DNA of 64,000 bases from assembly GCF_024505145.1 (NCBI RefSeq), contig NZ_JANIAA010000050.1, positions 1 through 64,000 of the forward strand, read 5' to 3'. Position 1 is the first letter of the stretch, and each line of letters begins with the position of its first letter. Made by a program: the position numbers and the translations under genes. The notes beneath the pieces are model-generated. The model was not told where the DNA came from, ran no database searches, and was given only the letters and a program-made list of their open reading frames with translations. Shown here one piece after another: positions 43,744 through 52,636 of the stretch. Origin of the DNA: Streptomyces rugosispiralis. Lineage in GTDB: Bacteria > Actinomycetota > Actinomycetes > Streptomycetales > Streptomycetaceae.

Positions 43744-45588
43744 TCAGTGGCCGAAGGCCATCAGGAGGTTTTCGGTGGTGGTGCCGGTGCCGGTGATGCG
43801 GTTGGTGGCGATGTAGAAGTTGCCGTCGCGGTAGGTGTGGGTGGCCGAGTAGAAGGCGCGCTCCGCTTTCTGGGTGGCCCGGGGGAGGCGCAGGAGGGTT
43901 TTGGGCTTGCCGCCGTCGGGGCCGATGCGGACGATTTGGCCGGGGGCGGTGTATGAGGGCCTTTCGTAGGAGATGAGGTTCTTGCCGTCCATGTTCAGCG
44001 GGAGCAGGAGCCGTTCGGCCACCTTGACCGCCCATTTCCGCTTGCCGGTGGTGAGGTCGAAGGCGTGGATCTCGCTGGTCGAGCCCAGGCCGTGGTCCTG
44101 GGTCATCTCGGTCGGCAGGTAGAAGGTGTCGGCGGAGACGGCGACGCCTTCGCAGTTGCCCATGTTGGTGCCGAAGATGTCCGTACCGCATTCCGGCTGG
44201 TAGGACTGCTTGCCCAGCGCGAGGGTCGAGCGTTCCTTGCCCTTGTCGGAGAGGGCCAGGATGCCGCCGGAGCTTCGGTCCTGGTCGATGAGGGCCACTA
44301 CGGCGGGGCTGCTGGAGAAGATGTTGCTGACCTTGAGGCCCTTACGGATGGTGTAGGTCCACTTGATCGAGCCGCCGGCGGTGAGCTGCTGCAGCTTGGC
44401 GGTGCCATTGGTGCAGGAGTAGGCGCGCAGCAGGACCTTGCCGCCCGCGTAGCCGTCAATGGAGCAGCCCGCGCTCGGCTTTTCGGGTGAGACTTCCTTG
44501 CCGTCGCTGACCTTGATGACGGCGGAGCCGCCGAACCAGGCCATGCCGACGAGGTTGCCGCTCTGGGCCATGCCCACATTCGTGTAGCCGCCGCCCATGG
44601 CGTCACTCTCGGGGGCGGGGTGGTCCCAGAGCTTGACGCCCTTGTTGAGGTCGATCAGGGCGAGTTGGCTGCAGGAATCCCTTCCATGGCCCTCGTAGGC
44701 GACCACGACCTTGCCATCGGTCGTGGAGGTGGGAGCGGCGCAGACCGCCTTGCGGAGCGAGAGGGTCCATTTGCTGCCCCCTTCGTCCTTGTACGCGGTG
44801 ATCTTGTTCTCGACCGCCTTGACGACATAGCCCTTCATCGCCCAGAAGCCGGGCACTTCGAGGTTGCTCTTGCTGACCTCGGGCGCGGGCTTCTGGTAGA
44901 GGACCTTGGCCTCGCCCGCCCGGCGCTGGTCGTTGGGGTCGCTTTCACCGCTGCCGCGGCCGCCGGTGCTGTCGCCGTCACCGGTCGTCGGCTCCGGCGT
45001 CGGGTCCTGTGTCCTGGGGTGGCCCGGGGTGGTCTTCGTGGGGCTCGCGGTGGGGTCCTTACCGCCGTCATCGCCGCCCACCGCCGCGTACACCCCACCA
45101 CCCGCCGCGAGCAGTACCGCCACCGCCGCGCCGATGATGACGGCCTTCCGCTTCGGGGCTCGGCCGCCGCCGGTGGGCGGAGGCGTGCCGGGCGGCCCAC
45201 CGGGCGGTGGGGTGTACGGGCCGCCGTACTCCGGCCGACGTGCGTACGGGTCCGCGGCGTACGGGTTCTGGGCGTACGGGTTCTGGGCGTACGGGTTCGG
45301 CGGGTCCGGGGCCGGAGGCGCGCCGGGCGGTGGTGGTGGCGGGCTCGCCGGGAGGGCGCCGGTGTCCCATATCTGGGGCGGGGTGTGGCCCCTCGACGGA
45401 GGCGATGAGGGGCTCTCGGGCGCGGCGGGCGGCGTGGTGGGCGGCGTGGGTGGTGTCGGGGGTCTGCGCCGCGGGCCGAAGCCGTCCCGGCCGGGCTCCT
45501 GGGGGTGCTCGGGCTCCTGGGGTTCTGGGGGCGGCGGGCCGAAGCCGCCGGAGGGCGGCTGGTTGGGTGGCTGGGGCGGCTGCGGCAT
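43744..45588 (-). CDS. Membrane-anchored PQQ-type beta-propeller protein without a kinase domain
   Basis: The 614 aa protein has a proline-rich cytoplasmic start (1-155) containing a YAQNP repeat (near residue 100), one membrane span (about 155-178, AVIIGAAVAVLLAAGGGVYAAV) and a Ser/Thr/Asp linker, then an external beta-propeller with strands such as LIDLNKGVKLWDH and AFDLTTGKRKWAV. The propeller is of the same general type as on the four kinase-fold proteins 25 kb away. ATG follows AGGTAGG. It is divergent from the EspI-like ATPase gene. No enzymatic motif is present; a binding or sensor role is inferred. Confidence 0.85.
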   Translation of the reverse strand: MPQPPQPPNQPPSGGFGPPPPEPQEPEHPQEPGRDGFGPRRRPPTPPTPPTTPPAAPESPSSPPSRGHTPPQIWDTGALPASPPPPPPGAPPAPDPPNPYAQNPYAQNPYAADPYARRPEYGGPYTPPPGGPPGTPPPTGGGRAPKRKAVIIGAAVAVLLAAGGGVYAAVGGDDGGKDPTASPTKTTPGHPRTQDPTPEPTTGDGDSTGGRGSGESDPNDQRRAGEAKVLYQKPAPEVSKSNLEVPGFWAMKGYVVKAVENKITAYKDEGGSKWTLSLRKAVCAAPTSTTDGKVVVAYEGHGRDSCSQLALIDLNKGVKLWDHPAPESDAMGGGYTNVGMAQSGNLVGMAWFGGSAVIKVSDGKEVSPEKPSAGCSIDGYAGGKVLLRAYSCTNGTAKLQQLTAGGSIKWTYTIRKGLKVSNIFSSSPAVVALIDQDRSSGGILALSDKGKERSTLALGKQSYQPECGTDIFGTNMGNCEGVAVSADTFYLPTEMTQDHGLGSTSEIHAFDLTTGKRKWAVKVAERLLLPLNMDGKNLISYERPSYTAPGQIVRIGPDGGKPKTLLRLPRATQKAERAFYSATHTYRDGNFYIATNRITGTGTTTENLLMAFGH

Positions 45589-45988
45589 CTGCGCCTACCT
45601 CTCACACGAGTCCACCGACCGGTCCGCCTCCTCCCCGCGATCCGGTCGGCGGCACCGGCCGGAAAGGGGCGACATGGTCGCAGGTCCCACTGTGCAACGG
45701 CATTCGAGCGGGGATTCTTTGTACCACCGGACGCTTGGACTTCTCCCCGCGGTTGCCGGGTACGTACCGCCGTAAGGCACGGTGAGGTCTCGGACAGCCT
45801 CGAGTGCGCGGATGGGCCTGCCCCCGCGGCGCTCATGGTGATTAGTCTTGGGGTACCCGGTGGAGCGCCCGTTCAGGGTCCCCGGCGTCACAAAAGGGGA
45901 AAGCCGAACGGTCGGACGACAGTAGCGATCGGCAACAGATCGGCCTCGCCAAGAATTTCAAGGGTGTTCGACCACACCAGGAGGCATT
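45589..45988. promoter_or_regulatory. 400-bp divergent intergenic region
   Basis: This gap lies between the propeller gene (minus) and the EspI-like gene (plus), and should contain both promoters. I see the two ribosome sites at its ends (near 45594 and 45980) but no dependable -10/-35 pair and no coding frame with a site. It is the longest promoter-type gap of the ESX locus. Confidence 0.45.
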
Positions 45989-48900
45989 GTGAGCAGCGAT
46001 CGGGACGAGATCCGCACGGGCGGAAACACACCCGGCGATGATCGGTCCGACGCGGAGACCGAGCACACGGGCGAGTTCACCATCGACTACACCCCACCCG
46101 CCTGGTACACGCAGAACGCTTCGTCGTCGTCCTCGCCGTCCTCCTCGGCCCCCACGTCGACCGGCGGTTCCGGGGGAACCGGAACGGGCGCCGGTGCGGG
46201 GATGCCGGGTCCGCCGCCTCCGCCGCCCACCGGCAGTCCGGTGCCCGTGCCGGGCGTGCCGGAGCCGAGCGGTTTTCCGGGTCCCTGGCCGCCGCCCGCC
46301 CAGGCGCCCTCCTCCGATGTCGCGTCTGTCACGTCGGACGCCTCCGAGGTGGAGGAGGTCCCCGCGCAGAGGGAGGACGAGGCGCGGTCGGAACCGGAGA
46401 GCAGAGAGTCCGACTCGGGCATTCGGATGTCGTCTTTGTCTGACTCCGGGTCGGATTTGGCGGGCTCGACTGCGGGTGACAGCCTTACGGGTGGCGGCGG
46501 TTCGGACAGCGGTGCGTCCGAGCCCTCCTCCTACGAGTCCTCCGCTTCGGCTTCCGACGTCCAGGCCGAGGATTCGGCGCCGGCTTCCTCTTCCGCTTCC
46601 GCTCCCGTCGATGACGACTTCACGCTGGCGCCCGCCGCCGCTCCGCGGGACGACGACGCCTTCCGGCCGGACTCGGAGTACGCCTCCGCGGCGGGCTCCG
46701 ACGAGGGTGAGAACGGCGATGTGGAAAGCCCCTCCACCGTGCGGTTCTCCACCGCCGCGCTGCGGCGCGAGATCACCGAGAGGCGGAGTGAGGACTCCGG
46801 CGTCGGGGGTGCCGACTCCGGTTCCGGTGCTCCTTCCGGCTTCGATTCCGGTTCCGGTTCCCCTTCCGGCTCCGATTCCGGGTCCGGTGCTCCTTCCGGC
46901 TTCGATTCCGGTTCCGGGTTCGCGTCCGGTCCGGGCACGGACTCCGATTCCGGCTCCTCGGACCCGGACGACCGTGCCGACGACGACGTGCGCAGCGAGG
47001 GCACCCTGCGCTTCTCCACCGCCGCGCTGCGGCGGGAGATGGAGGAGCTGAGGCAGGCGAGCGCCGAGCCGCAGGACGCGGTTCCCGAGGACGCGGTTCC
47101 CGAGGACGCCGTGCCGCCGAGCGCGCCGTCGCCCGAGCAGCCCCCGGCCACCACCTGGGCCCCGCCGCCCGTTCCGCAGTCGGGGCTGCCGCCCCTGCCG
47201 CCGGACTTCCAGCCCGCGGCGCCCGAGGACCCCCCGCCGGCTCCGGGTCCCGCTTCGGTTCCGGAACAACGTACGGATGGGCCCGCCACCCCTGGTGCCG
47301 GAGTGCCGCTCCCGCCGCAGGACACCTCCTGGGCGCCTCCCCCGCCCCAGGCGCACGGCAGCCCCGGGCAGCCCGCCGCCGGGCCGGGGCCGCAAGCCGG
47401 ATACGGCTATCCGCGTCCCGGTGAGGGCGCTCCCGGTGCGATTCCCGGCCAGCCCGGTCCGGTCCCGCTGCCGGACCAGGCCCAGGGGGCGCGGCCGCCG
47501 ACGGGCAACGTGCCCGGCCCGCAGGGCGGTTACCAGCAGCCCGGTCCGGGCGTGCCGGGTCCCGGTCCGCAGGGTGCCCCGGCTCCGCAGGGGCCCCACT
47601 ACGGCTACCCCCACCCGGGGGGCCAGCCCGGTCCTGGCGGTCCGGGACAGGGCCAGGGGCCGACGCCCGTCCCGGGCGGCTACGGCTTCCCTCAGCCGCC
47701 CGCCCCGGACCAGCAGGGCCAGGGCCCGTACCAGCAGCCCCCCGCCCAGCCCTACCCCACGGCCCAGCCGGGGCAGCCCGAGCACCCCGGACAGCCCGGC
47801 CAGCCGATGTACCCGGGCCAGCCCGGCCAGCCCGGCCAGCCCGGCCAGCCCGGACCGTACGCGCCGAACGGCCCCGCCCAGGGCCAGCCGCCGCATGAAC
47901 CCCAGGGTCAGCAGTTCCCCGGGCAGCAGGGTCCGGGCGGGCAGGGTGGCTATGGCTTCCCGCGGCCCGGCGACGGCGTTCCCGGGCCCGGACCGCAGGT
48001 GCAGGCGCAGCCACAGCCGCATGACGGCTACGGCTATCCGCGCCCGGACGCCCAGGCCGCCCAGGCCGCCCCGGCGGGCCCCGCCGACCCCCGTACCGGC
48101 GGCTGGCCGACCGTGACGCCCGACCAGCGGCGCCAGGCCGGAAGCGCGGGCGCGCCGCTCGGGTACACCGCCGCGGTCGAGCTCTCCTCGGACCGGCTGA
48201 TCAAGGGCAAGCAGAAGCCGAAGAAGAACACCCCCGGCCCCTCCCGCTTCAAGCTCGGCGGCAAGAAGGAGGAGGCGGAGCGGCAGCGCAAGCTGGAGCT
48301 GATCCGCACGCCGGTGCTCTCCTGCTACCGCATCGCGGTGATCAGCCTCAAGGGCGGTGTCGGCAAGACCACGACGACCACCGCCCTCGGCGCCACCCTG
48401 GCCATCGAGCGCCAGGACAAGGTCATCGCGATCGACGCCAACCCGGACGCGGGCACCCTCGGGCGACGGGTCCGCCGGGAGACCGGTGCGACCATTCGCG
48501 ACCTGGTCACCGCGATCCCGTACCTCAACAGCTACATGGACATCCGGCGGTTCACCTCACAGGCGCCGTCGGGGCTGGAGATCCTCGCCAACGACGTGGA
48601 CCCGGCGGTCTCGACGACGTTCAACGACGACGACTACCGCCGCGTCATCGACGTCCTGGGCAAGCAGTACCCGATCATCCTCACCGACTCGGGCACGGGC
48701 CTGCTCTACAGCGCCATGCGCGGCGTCCTCGACCTCGCCGACCAGCTGATCATCATCTCCACGCCCTCCGTGGACGGTGCCAGCAGCGCCAGCACCACCC
48801 TGGACTGGCTGTCCGCGCACGGCTACGCGGATCTGGTCTCGCGGAGCATCACGGTGATCTCCGGGGTCCGGGAGACCGGCAAGATGATCAAGGTTGAGGA

Positions 48901-49360
48901 CATCGTGTCCCACTTCGAGACCCGCTGCCGCGGGGTGATCGTCGTGCCGTTCGACGAGCATCTGTCGGCGGGCGCCGAGGTGGACCTGGACATGCTGCGG
49001 CCCAAGACCCGTGAGGCGTACTTCAACCTCTCGGCCATGGTCGCGGAGGACTTCACCCGCGCCCAGCAGGAGCAGGGTCTGTGGACGGGCGACGGAGGGG
49101 CCCAGCCGCCGCAGGTGGCCCCGCCGATGCCCGGACAGGCCCAGCAGCAGCCCTACCCGGGCGGCTACGCGCCTCAGCAGGCCCAGCAGCCGCAGTACCC
49201 CGGGTACCCGCAGCAAGGCGGCCAGCAGGGCTGGCAGCAGTCCTACGAGCAGGGGCAGCAGCCGCAGCCCGGACAGCCGTGGCAGCAGGCCCAGCCGGGG
49301 CAGCCCGGCCAGCCCGCGCAACCGGGGCAGCCCTGGCAGCAGCAGCCCCCGCAGCGGTAG
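45989..49360 (+). CDS. EspI-like protein: long Pro/Gly/Ser-rich region with C-terminal ParA/MinD-type ATPase
   Basis: The 1123 aa protein starts at GTG with GGAGG 4 bases upstream. Residues 1-730 are low complexity: Ser/Asp-rich early (repeats of DSGSGAPSGF near 275-310), then Pro/Gly/Gln-rich with tandem GQP units. A basic GKQKPKKN precedes the ATPase, with deviant Walker A KGGVGKTTT near 787-795, AIDANPDAGT and TDSGTG. A Gln/Pro tail follows. This is the layout of mycobacterial EspI and of large ATPases in Streptomyces ESX loci. A regulatory or localising role on the secretion complex is likely; target unknown. Confidence 0.88.
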   Translation: MSSDRDEIRTGGNTPGDDRSDAETEHTGEFTIDYTPPAWYTQNASSSSSPSSSAPTSTGGSGGTGTGAGAGMPGPPPPPPTGSPVPVPGVPEPSGFPGPWPPPAQAPSSDVASVTSDASEVEEVPAQREDEARSEPESRESDSGIRMSSLSDSGSDLAGSTAGDSLTGGGGSDSGASEPSSYESSASASDVQAEDSAPASSSASAPVDDDFTLAPAAAPRDDDAFRPDSEYASAAGSDEGENGDVESPSTVRFSTAALRREITERRSEDSGVGGADSGSGAPSGFDSGSGSPSGSDSGSGAPSGFDSGSGFASGPGTDSDSGSSDPDDRADDDVRSEGTLRFSTAALRREMEELRQASAEPQDAVPEDAVPEDAVPPSAPSPEQPPATTWAPPPVPQSGLPPLPPDFQPAAPEDPPPAPGPASVPEQRTDGPATPGAGVPLPPQDTSWAPPPPQAHGSPGQPAAGPGPQAGYGYPRPGEGAPGAIPGQPGPVPLPDQAQGARPPTGNVPGPQGGYQQPGPGVPGPGPQGAPAPQGPHYGYPHPGGQPGPGGPGQGQGPTPVPGGYGFPQPPAPDQQGQGPYQQPPAQPYPTAQPGQPEHPGQPGQPMYPGQPGQPGQPGQPGPYAPNGPAQGQPPHEPQGQQFPGQQGPGGQGGYGFPRPGDGVPGPGPQVQAQPQPHDGYGYPRPDAQAAQAAPAGPADPRTGGWPTVTPDQRRQAGSAGAPLGYTAAVELSSDRLIKGKQKPKKNTPGPSRFKLGGKKEEAERQRKLELIRTPVLSCYRIAVISLKGGVGKTTTTTALGATLAIERQDKVIAIDANPDAGTLGRRVRRETGATIRDLVTAIPYLNSYMDIRRFTSQAPSGLEILANDVDPAVSTTFNDDDYRRVIDVLGKQYPIILTDSGTGLLYSAMRGVLDLADQLIIISTPSVDGASSASTTLDWLSAHGYADLVSRSITVISGVRETGKMIKVEDIVSHFETRCRGVIVVPFDEHLSAGAEVDLDMLRPKTREAYFNLSAMVAEDFTRAQQEQGLWTGDGGAQPPQVAPPMPGQAQQQPYPGGYAPQQAQQPQYPGYPQQGGQQGWQQSYEQGQQPQPGQPWQQAQPGQPGQPAQPGQPWQQQPPQR

Positions 49361-49377
49361 CGGGCGAAGAAGCGGAA

Positions 49378-49413
49378 GCGCCCCGTGGGCCGGTGATCCG
49401 GTCCACGGGGCGC
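49378..49413. terminator. Bidirectional terminator hairpin
   Basis: A 16-bp stem with one G-T wobble (49378-49393 with 49398-49413) closes on TGAT. It separates the EspI-like gene (plus) from ribF (minus) and marks the end of the ESX locus. Confidence 0.85.
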
Positions 49414-49521
49414 ATTCGCGTTCATCCGTTCACCACGCGGCGCGCGGCGTCTCGGCGCCCGCCCATGCGGTCGCCCGCAACGACTCCCGTACGCGTGAGC
49501 AGTCAGCAGCAGCCGCACGCG

Positions 49522-50475
49522 TCAGCGGCTCCCGTGCTCCTCCACGAGCTCCCGCGCCCGCTTCACATCGGCCGCCATGCGCTCCAGCAGCGCCTCGATC
49601 GAGTCGAACTTCTCCTGGCCCCGCAGATAGGCGAGGAAGTCGACCTCGACATGGAGCCCGTACAGATCCAGTCCGACCCGGTCGATCGCATACGCCTCGA
49701 CCGTCCGCTCGGTCCCGTCGAACTGCGGATTGGTGCCGACCGAGATCGCCGCGGGCATCGCCTCGCCCTGCGCCGTCAGCCAGCCCGCGTAGACGCCGTC
49801 GGCCGGGATCGCGGTGTGCGGCGGGGTCTCCAGGTTGGCCGTCGGGAAGCCCAGCTCACGGCCGCGCTGCGCACCGCGCACCACCACACCCTCGACCCGG
49901 TGCGGGCGCCCGAGGACCTCCATCGCGCCCGTGACATCGCCCTCCGCGACCAGGCGGCGCGTCAGCGTGGAGGAGAACGGCTCGCCGCCGCCCGCCGCGC
50001 CGCGCTCGTACAGGTCGATGACCTCGACCTCGTAGTCGTAGGTGGTGCCGAGCTCGCGCAGGAAGGCCACGTTCCCGGCGGCCTTGTGGCCGAAGCGGAA
50101 GTTGGGGCCCTCCACCACGACCCGGGCGTGCAACTTGTCCACCAGCACCTTCACCACGAAGTCGGCGGGGGTGAGCCGCGAGAACTCCGCCGTGAACGGC
50201 AGGATCAGCACCGCGTCCACACCCAGCCCGGCCATCAGCTCCGCGCGCCGCTGGTGCGTGGCGAGCAGCGGTGGATGGCTGCCGGGCCGCACGACCTCGC
50301 TCGGATGCGGGTCGAAGGTGACCACGACCGCCGGTACCCCCAGCTCACGCGCCCGTGCCACGGCACGGCCGATGATCAGCTGGTGCCCTCGGTGCACCCC
50401 GTCGTAGGAACCGATGGTGACGACGCTGCGCCCCCAGTCCTCGGGGATGTCCTCCAAGCCACGCCAGCGCTGCAC
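49522..50475 (-). CDS. ribF: Bifunctional riboflavin kinase/FAD synthetase
   Basis: The 317 aa protein has an N-terminal FMN adenylyltransferase domain with GSYDGVHRGHQ (near residues 22-32) and a C-terminal riboflavin kinase domain (GRELGFPTANLE). It converts riboflavin to FMN and FAD. The GTG start at 50475 follows GAGGAG. It lies 258 bp downstream of truB on the same strand, with a strong hairpin between, so it probably has its own promoter. Confidence 0.96.
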   Translation of the reverse strand: MQRWRGLEDIPEDWGRSVVTIGSYDGVHRGHQLIIGRAVARARELGVPAVVVTFDPHPSEVVRPGSHPPLLATHQRRAELMAGLGVDAVLILPFTAEFSRLTPADFVVKVLVDKLHARVVVEGPNFRFGHKAAGNVAFLRELGTTYDYEVEVIDLYERGAAGGGEPFSSTLTRRLVAEGDVTGAMEVLGRPHRVEGVVVRGAQRGRELGFPTANLETPPHTAIPADGVYAGWLTAQGEAMPAAISVGTNPQFDGTERTVEAYAIDRVGLDLYGLHVEVDFLAYLRGQEKFDSIEALLERMAADVKRARELVEEHGSR

Positions 50476-50694
50476 TTTGCCCGCTCCTCGCCCGAACCTT
50501 TGTCTGTCGACTTCGCAGGTCTAAGACTGCCATGTCCCGGGCGCCGGCCTCGCATCGGTGGCCGTCTCGAGCACCCGGACCGGCCGGAAAGCCACGGTAG
50601 GCGGCCGGTCCCGGCGTATGCAACGCGGCCCGGAGTCGGCAACGACACACCGGCGCCGGGTCGGCCGGGCCGGGCGGCGCCGCCGCGGGCGCCC

Positions 50695-50739
50695 GTATGG
50701 CGCCGTCGGCGCCCGCGGCGGGCGCCGACGGCGTCATAC
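50695..50739 (-). terminator. Strong hairpin overlapping the truB stop codon
   Basis: A roughly 21-bp stem with one G-T wobble (50695-50715 with 50719-50739) and a 3-base loop. The truB stop codon (50734-50736) is inside the stem. It should end the nusA-infB-truB transcript before ribF. Confidence 0.85.
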
Positions 50740-51660
50740 GAAGACGGCCAGGCTCTTCGCCTTGCCCTTCGACTCCTCCACCAGGGCCAGAAAGCGCCCC
50801 TCCGGCCCGAAGACCGCGACCGGCCCCGGACCCTTCTCCCCCGACACGTCCGACGGCATGTCGATCCGCACCCCGTTGCCCAGCAGCCGGGCCCGGCGCT
50901 CGTCCACGTCCCAGCGCGGGAACGCGGCGGCCGCCGCCTCCGCGATGGGCAGGATCTCCAGCGACTCCTCCAGCCGCTCCAGCGTCCTGGCCGCCTCCAG
51001 CCCGTACGGACCGACCCGGGTCCGGCGCAGGGCCGTGAGATGGCCGCCCACGCCGAGTCCGGCACCCAGGTCGCGCGCCAGGGCCCGGATGTAGGTGCCG
51101 GAGGAGCACACCACCGTGACGTCCAGGTCGAGGACGGTGGTGCCGTCCTCCGCCTTGGCCTCGCGGCGATCGTGGAGGACGAAGGAGGAGACGGTCACCG
51201 GCCGCGCCGGGATCGCGAACTCCTCGCCCTCCCGCGCCCGTGCGTAGGAGCGCTTGCCGTCGATCTTGATGGCGCTGACCTTCGAGGGGACCTGCTGGAT
51301 GTCCCCGGTCAGCTCCTCGATCCCGGCCCGGACGGCGCCCGGGTCGACCCCGGCGGCGCCCTCCGAGGCGGTGATCTCGCCCTCCGCGTCGTCGGTGACC
51401 GTGGTCTGGCCGAGCCGGATGGTGGCCCGGTACTCCTTCTCGGTCAGCGCCAGATGGCCCAGCAGCCGGGTGGCCTTCTCCACGCCGACCACGAGCACGC
51501 CCGTGGCCATCGGATCCAGCGTCCCGGCGTGGCCGACCCGCCGGGTGCCGGCGAAGCGGCGCATCTTGGCGACGACGTCGTGCGAGGTGAAACCGGCCGG
51601 TTTGTCGACGATCACCAGGCCGTCCGGTGCCCCGGAACCGGCCCTGCCCTTGCGCGTCAT
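50734..51660 (-). CDS. truB: tRNA pseudouridine-55 synthase TruB
   Basis: The 308 aa protein makes pseudouridine-55 in the T-arm of tRNAs. The catalytic motif GHAGTLDPMATG (with the essential Asp) is intact near residues 39-50, as are KEYRATIRLG and SSGTYIRALARDLG. Its ATG overlaps the rbfA stop (ATGA), so the two are coupled. The AAGGG tracts upstream lie within an 18-bp tandem repeat in the end of rbfA. Confidence 0.96.
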   Translation of the reverse strand: MTRKGRAGSGAPDGLVIVDKPAGFTSHDVVAKMRRFAGTRRVGHAGTLDPMATGVLVVGVEKATRLLGHLALTEKEYRATIRLGQTTVTDDAEGEITASEGAAGVDPGAVRAGIEELTGDIQQVPSKVSAIKIDGKRSYARAREGEEFAIPARPVTVSSFVLHDRREAKAEDGTTVLDLDVTVVCSSGTYIRALARDLGAGLGVGGHLTALRRTRVGPYGLEAARTLERLEESLEILPIAEAAAAAFPRWDVDERRARLLGNGVRIDMPSDVSGEKGPGPVAVFGPEGRFLALVEESKGKAKSLAVFV

Positions 51661-52145
51661 GCGTCCGCTGAACCCTTACCGTCCGCTGAACCCTTACCGT
51701 CGATGCCGGGCTCCTCGTCGTCCTCCTGGCCGGGCTTGCGGTACGGGTCCGCCTCGCCCGCGTAGCTGGCTCCCGAGGACGCCTCGCGCACCTGGGCGTC
51801 CGCCTCCCTGGCCTTGGCGAGCAGATCGTCGATGGTGCGGGCGTTCTCCGGCAGAGCGTCCGGGACGAACGTCAGGGTCGGGGTGAAGCGCACCCCCGTC
51901 TGGCGCCCGACCTCCGACCGCAGCACGCCCTTGGCGCTCTCCAGGGCCGCGGCGGAGGCCGCCCTCTCCTCGTCGTCGCCGAAGACCGTGTAGAAGACGG
52001 TCGCCTCCCGCAGATCACCGGTGATCCGGGTGTCGGTGATGGTCACATAACCCAGCCGCGGGTCCTTGATCCGCCGCTGCAGGGTCTCCGCGACCACGAC
52101 CCGGATGCGGTCCGCCAGCTTGCGTGCCCGCGCGGTGTCGCTCAT
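51657..52145 (-). CDS. rbfA: Ribosome-binding factor A
   Basis: The 162 aa protein has a single KH-type domain (KLADRIRVVVAETLQ, then RLGYVTITDTRIT and RFTPTLTFVPD) that binds immature 30S subunits, and a longer acidic tail than E. coli RbfA. The last residues are duplicated (GKGSADGKGSADA) by an 18-bp tandem DNA repeat at 51662-51679 and 51680-51697. It is the usual partner of infB and truB. Confidence 0.95.
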   Translation of the reverse strand: MSDTARARKLADRIRVVVAETLQRRIKDPRLGYVTITDTRITGDLREATVFYTVFGDDEERAASAAALESAKGVLRSEVGRQTGVRFTPTLTFVPDALPENARTIDDLLAKAREADAQVREASSGASYAGEADPYRKPGQEDDEEPGIDGKGSADGKGSADA

Positions 52146-52217
52146 GCGTCTTCTTCTCTCTTCTTCGCGTCAGTCATCGATGGCCGGGGGCGCGGTCTGC
52201 GACCACCGGTCCGGCCC

Positions 52218-52514
52218 TCATTCATCATCGCCACCGTGGAACCGCCGTCGCACGGCCAGCAGCTCCACTTCCGGCCGCGCCGCCACCAGCCGCTCGCAGC
52301 GGTCGAGCACCTCCGTGAGGTGGCCCGCGTCCCCGGAGACCATCGCCAGGGCGATCTGGGCCCTGCGGTAGAGGTCCTGGTCGCCGACCTCCGCCACGCT
52401 CACCGCGAATTTGCGGTGCAGCTCGGCGACGATCGGGCGGACGACGGAGCGCTTCTCCTTCAACGACCGTACGTCGCCGAGAAGCAGGTCAAAGGACAAC
52501 GTCCCTACATACAT
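52218..52514 (-). CDS. DUF503 protein (YlxP-like)
   Basis: The 98 aa protein starts MYVGTLSFDLLLGD and contains RSLKEKRSVVRPI and VAEVGDQDLYRRAQIALA, the DUF503 pattern. The gene almost always lies between infB and rbfA, as here; its biochemical role is unsettled. The ATG at 52514 begins the conserved domain; the frame continues 20 codons upstream without similarity. Confidence 0.92.
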   Translation of the reverse strand: MYVGTLSFDLLLGDVRSLKEKRSVVRPIVAELHRKFAVSVAEVGDQDLYRRAQIALAMVSGDAGHLTEVLDRCERLVAARPEVELLAVRRRFHGGDDE

Positions 52515-52636
52515 GCGGTCCGGGTCAAGCCACCCGTGGGGCCTTTGTGATTGCGGGCTTCTCGCACCGTACACGCAAGGGCCGGGGCCGATCGACGGAA
52601 ATTCCTCCGCCGATCGGCCCCGGCCGCCGCCGCTTG

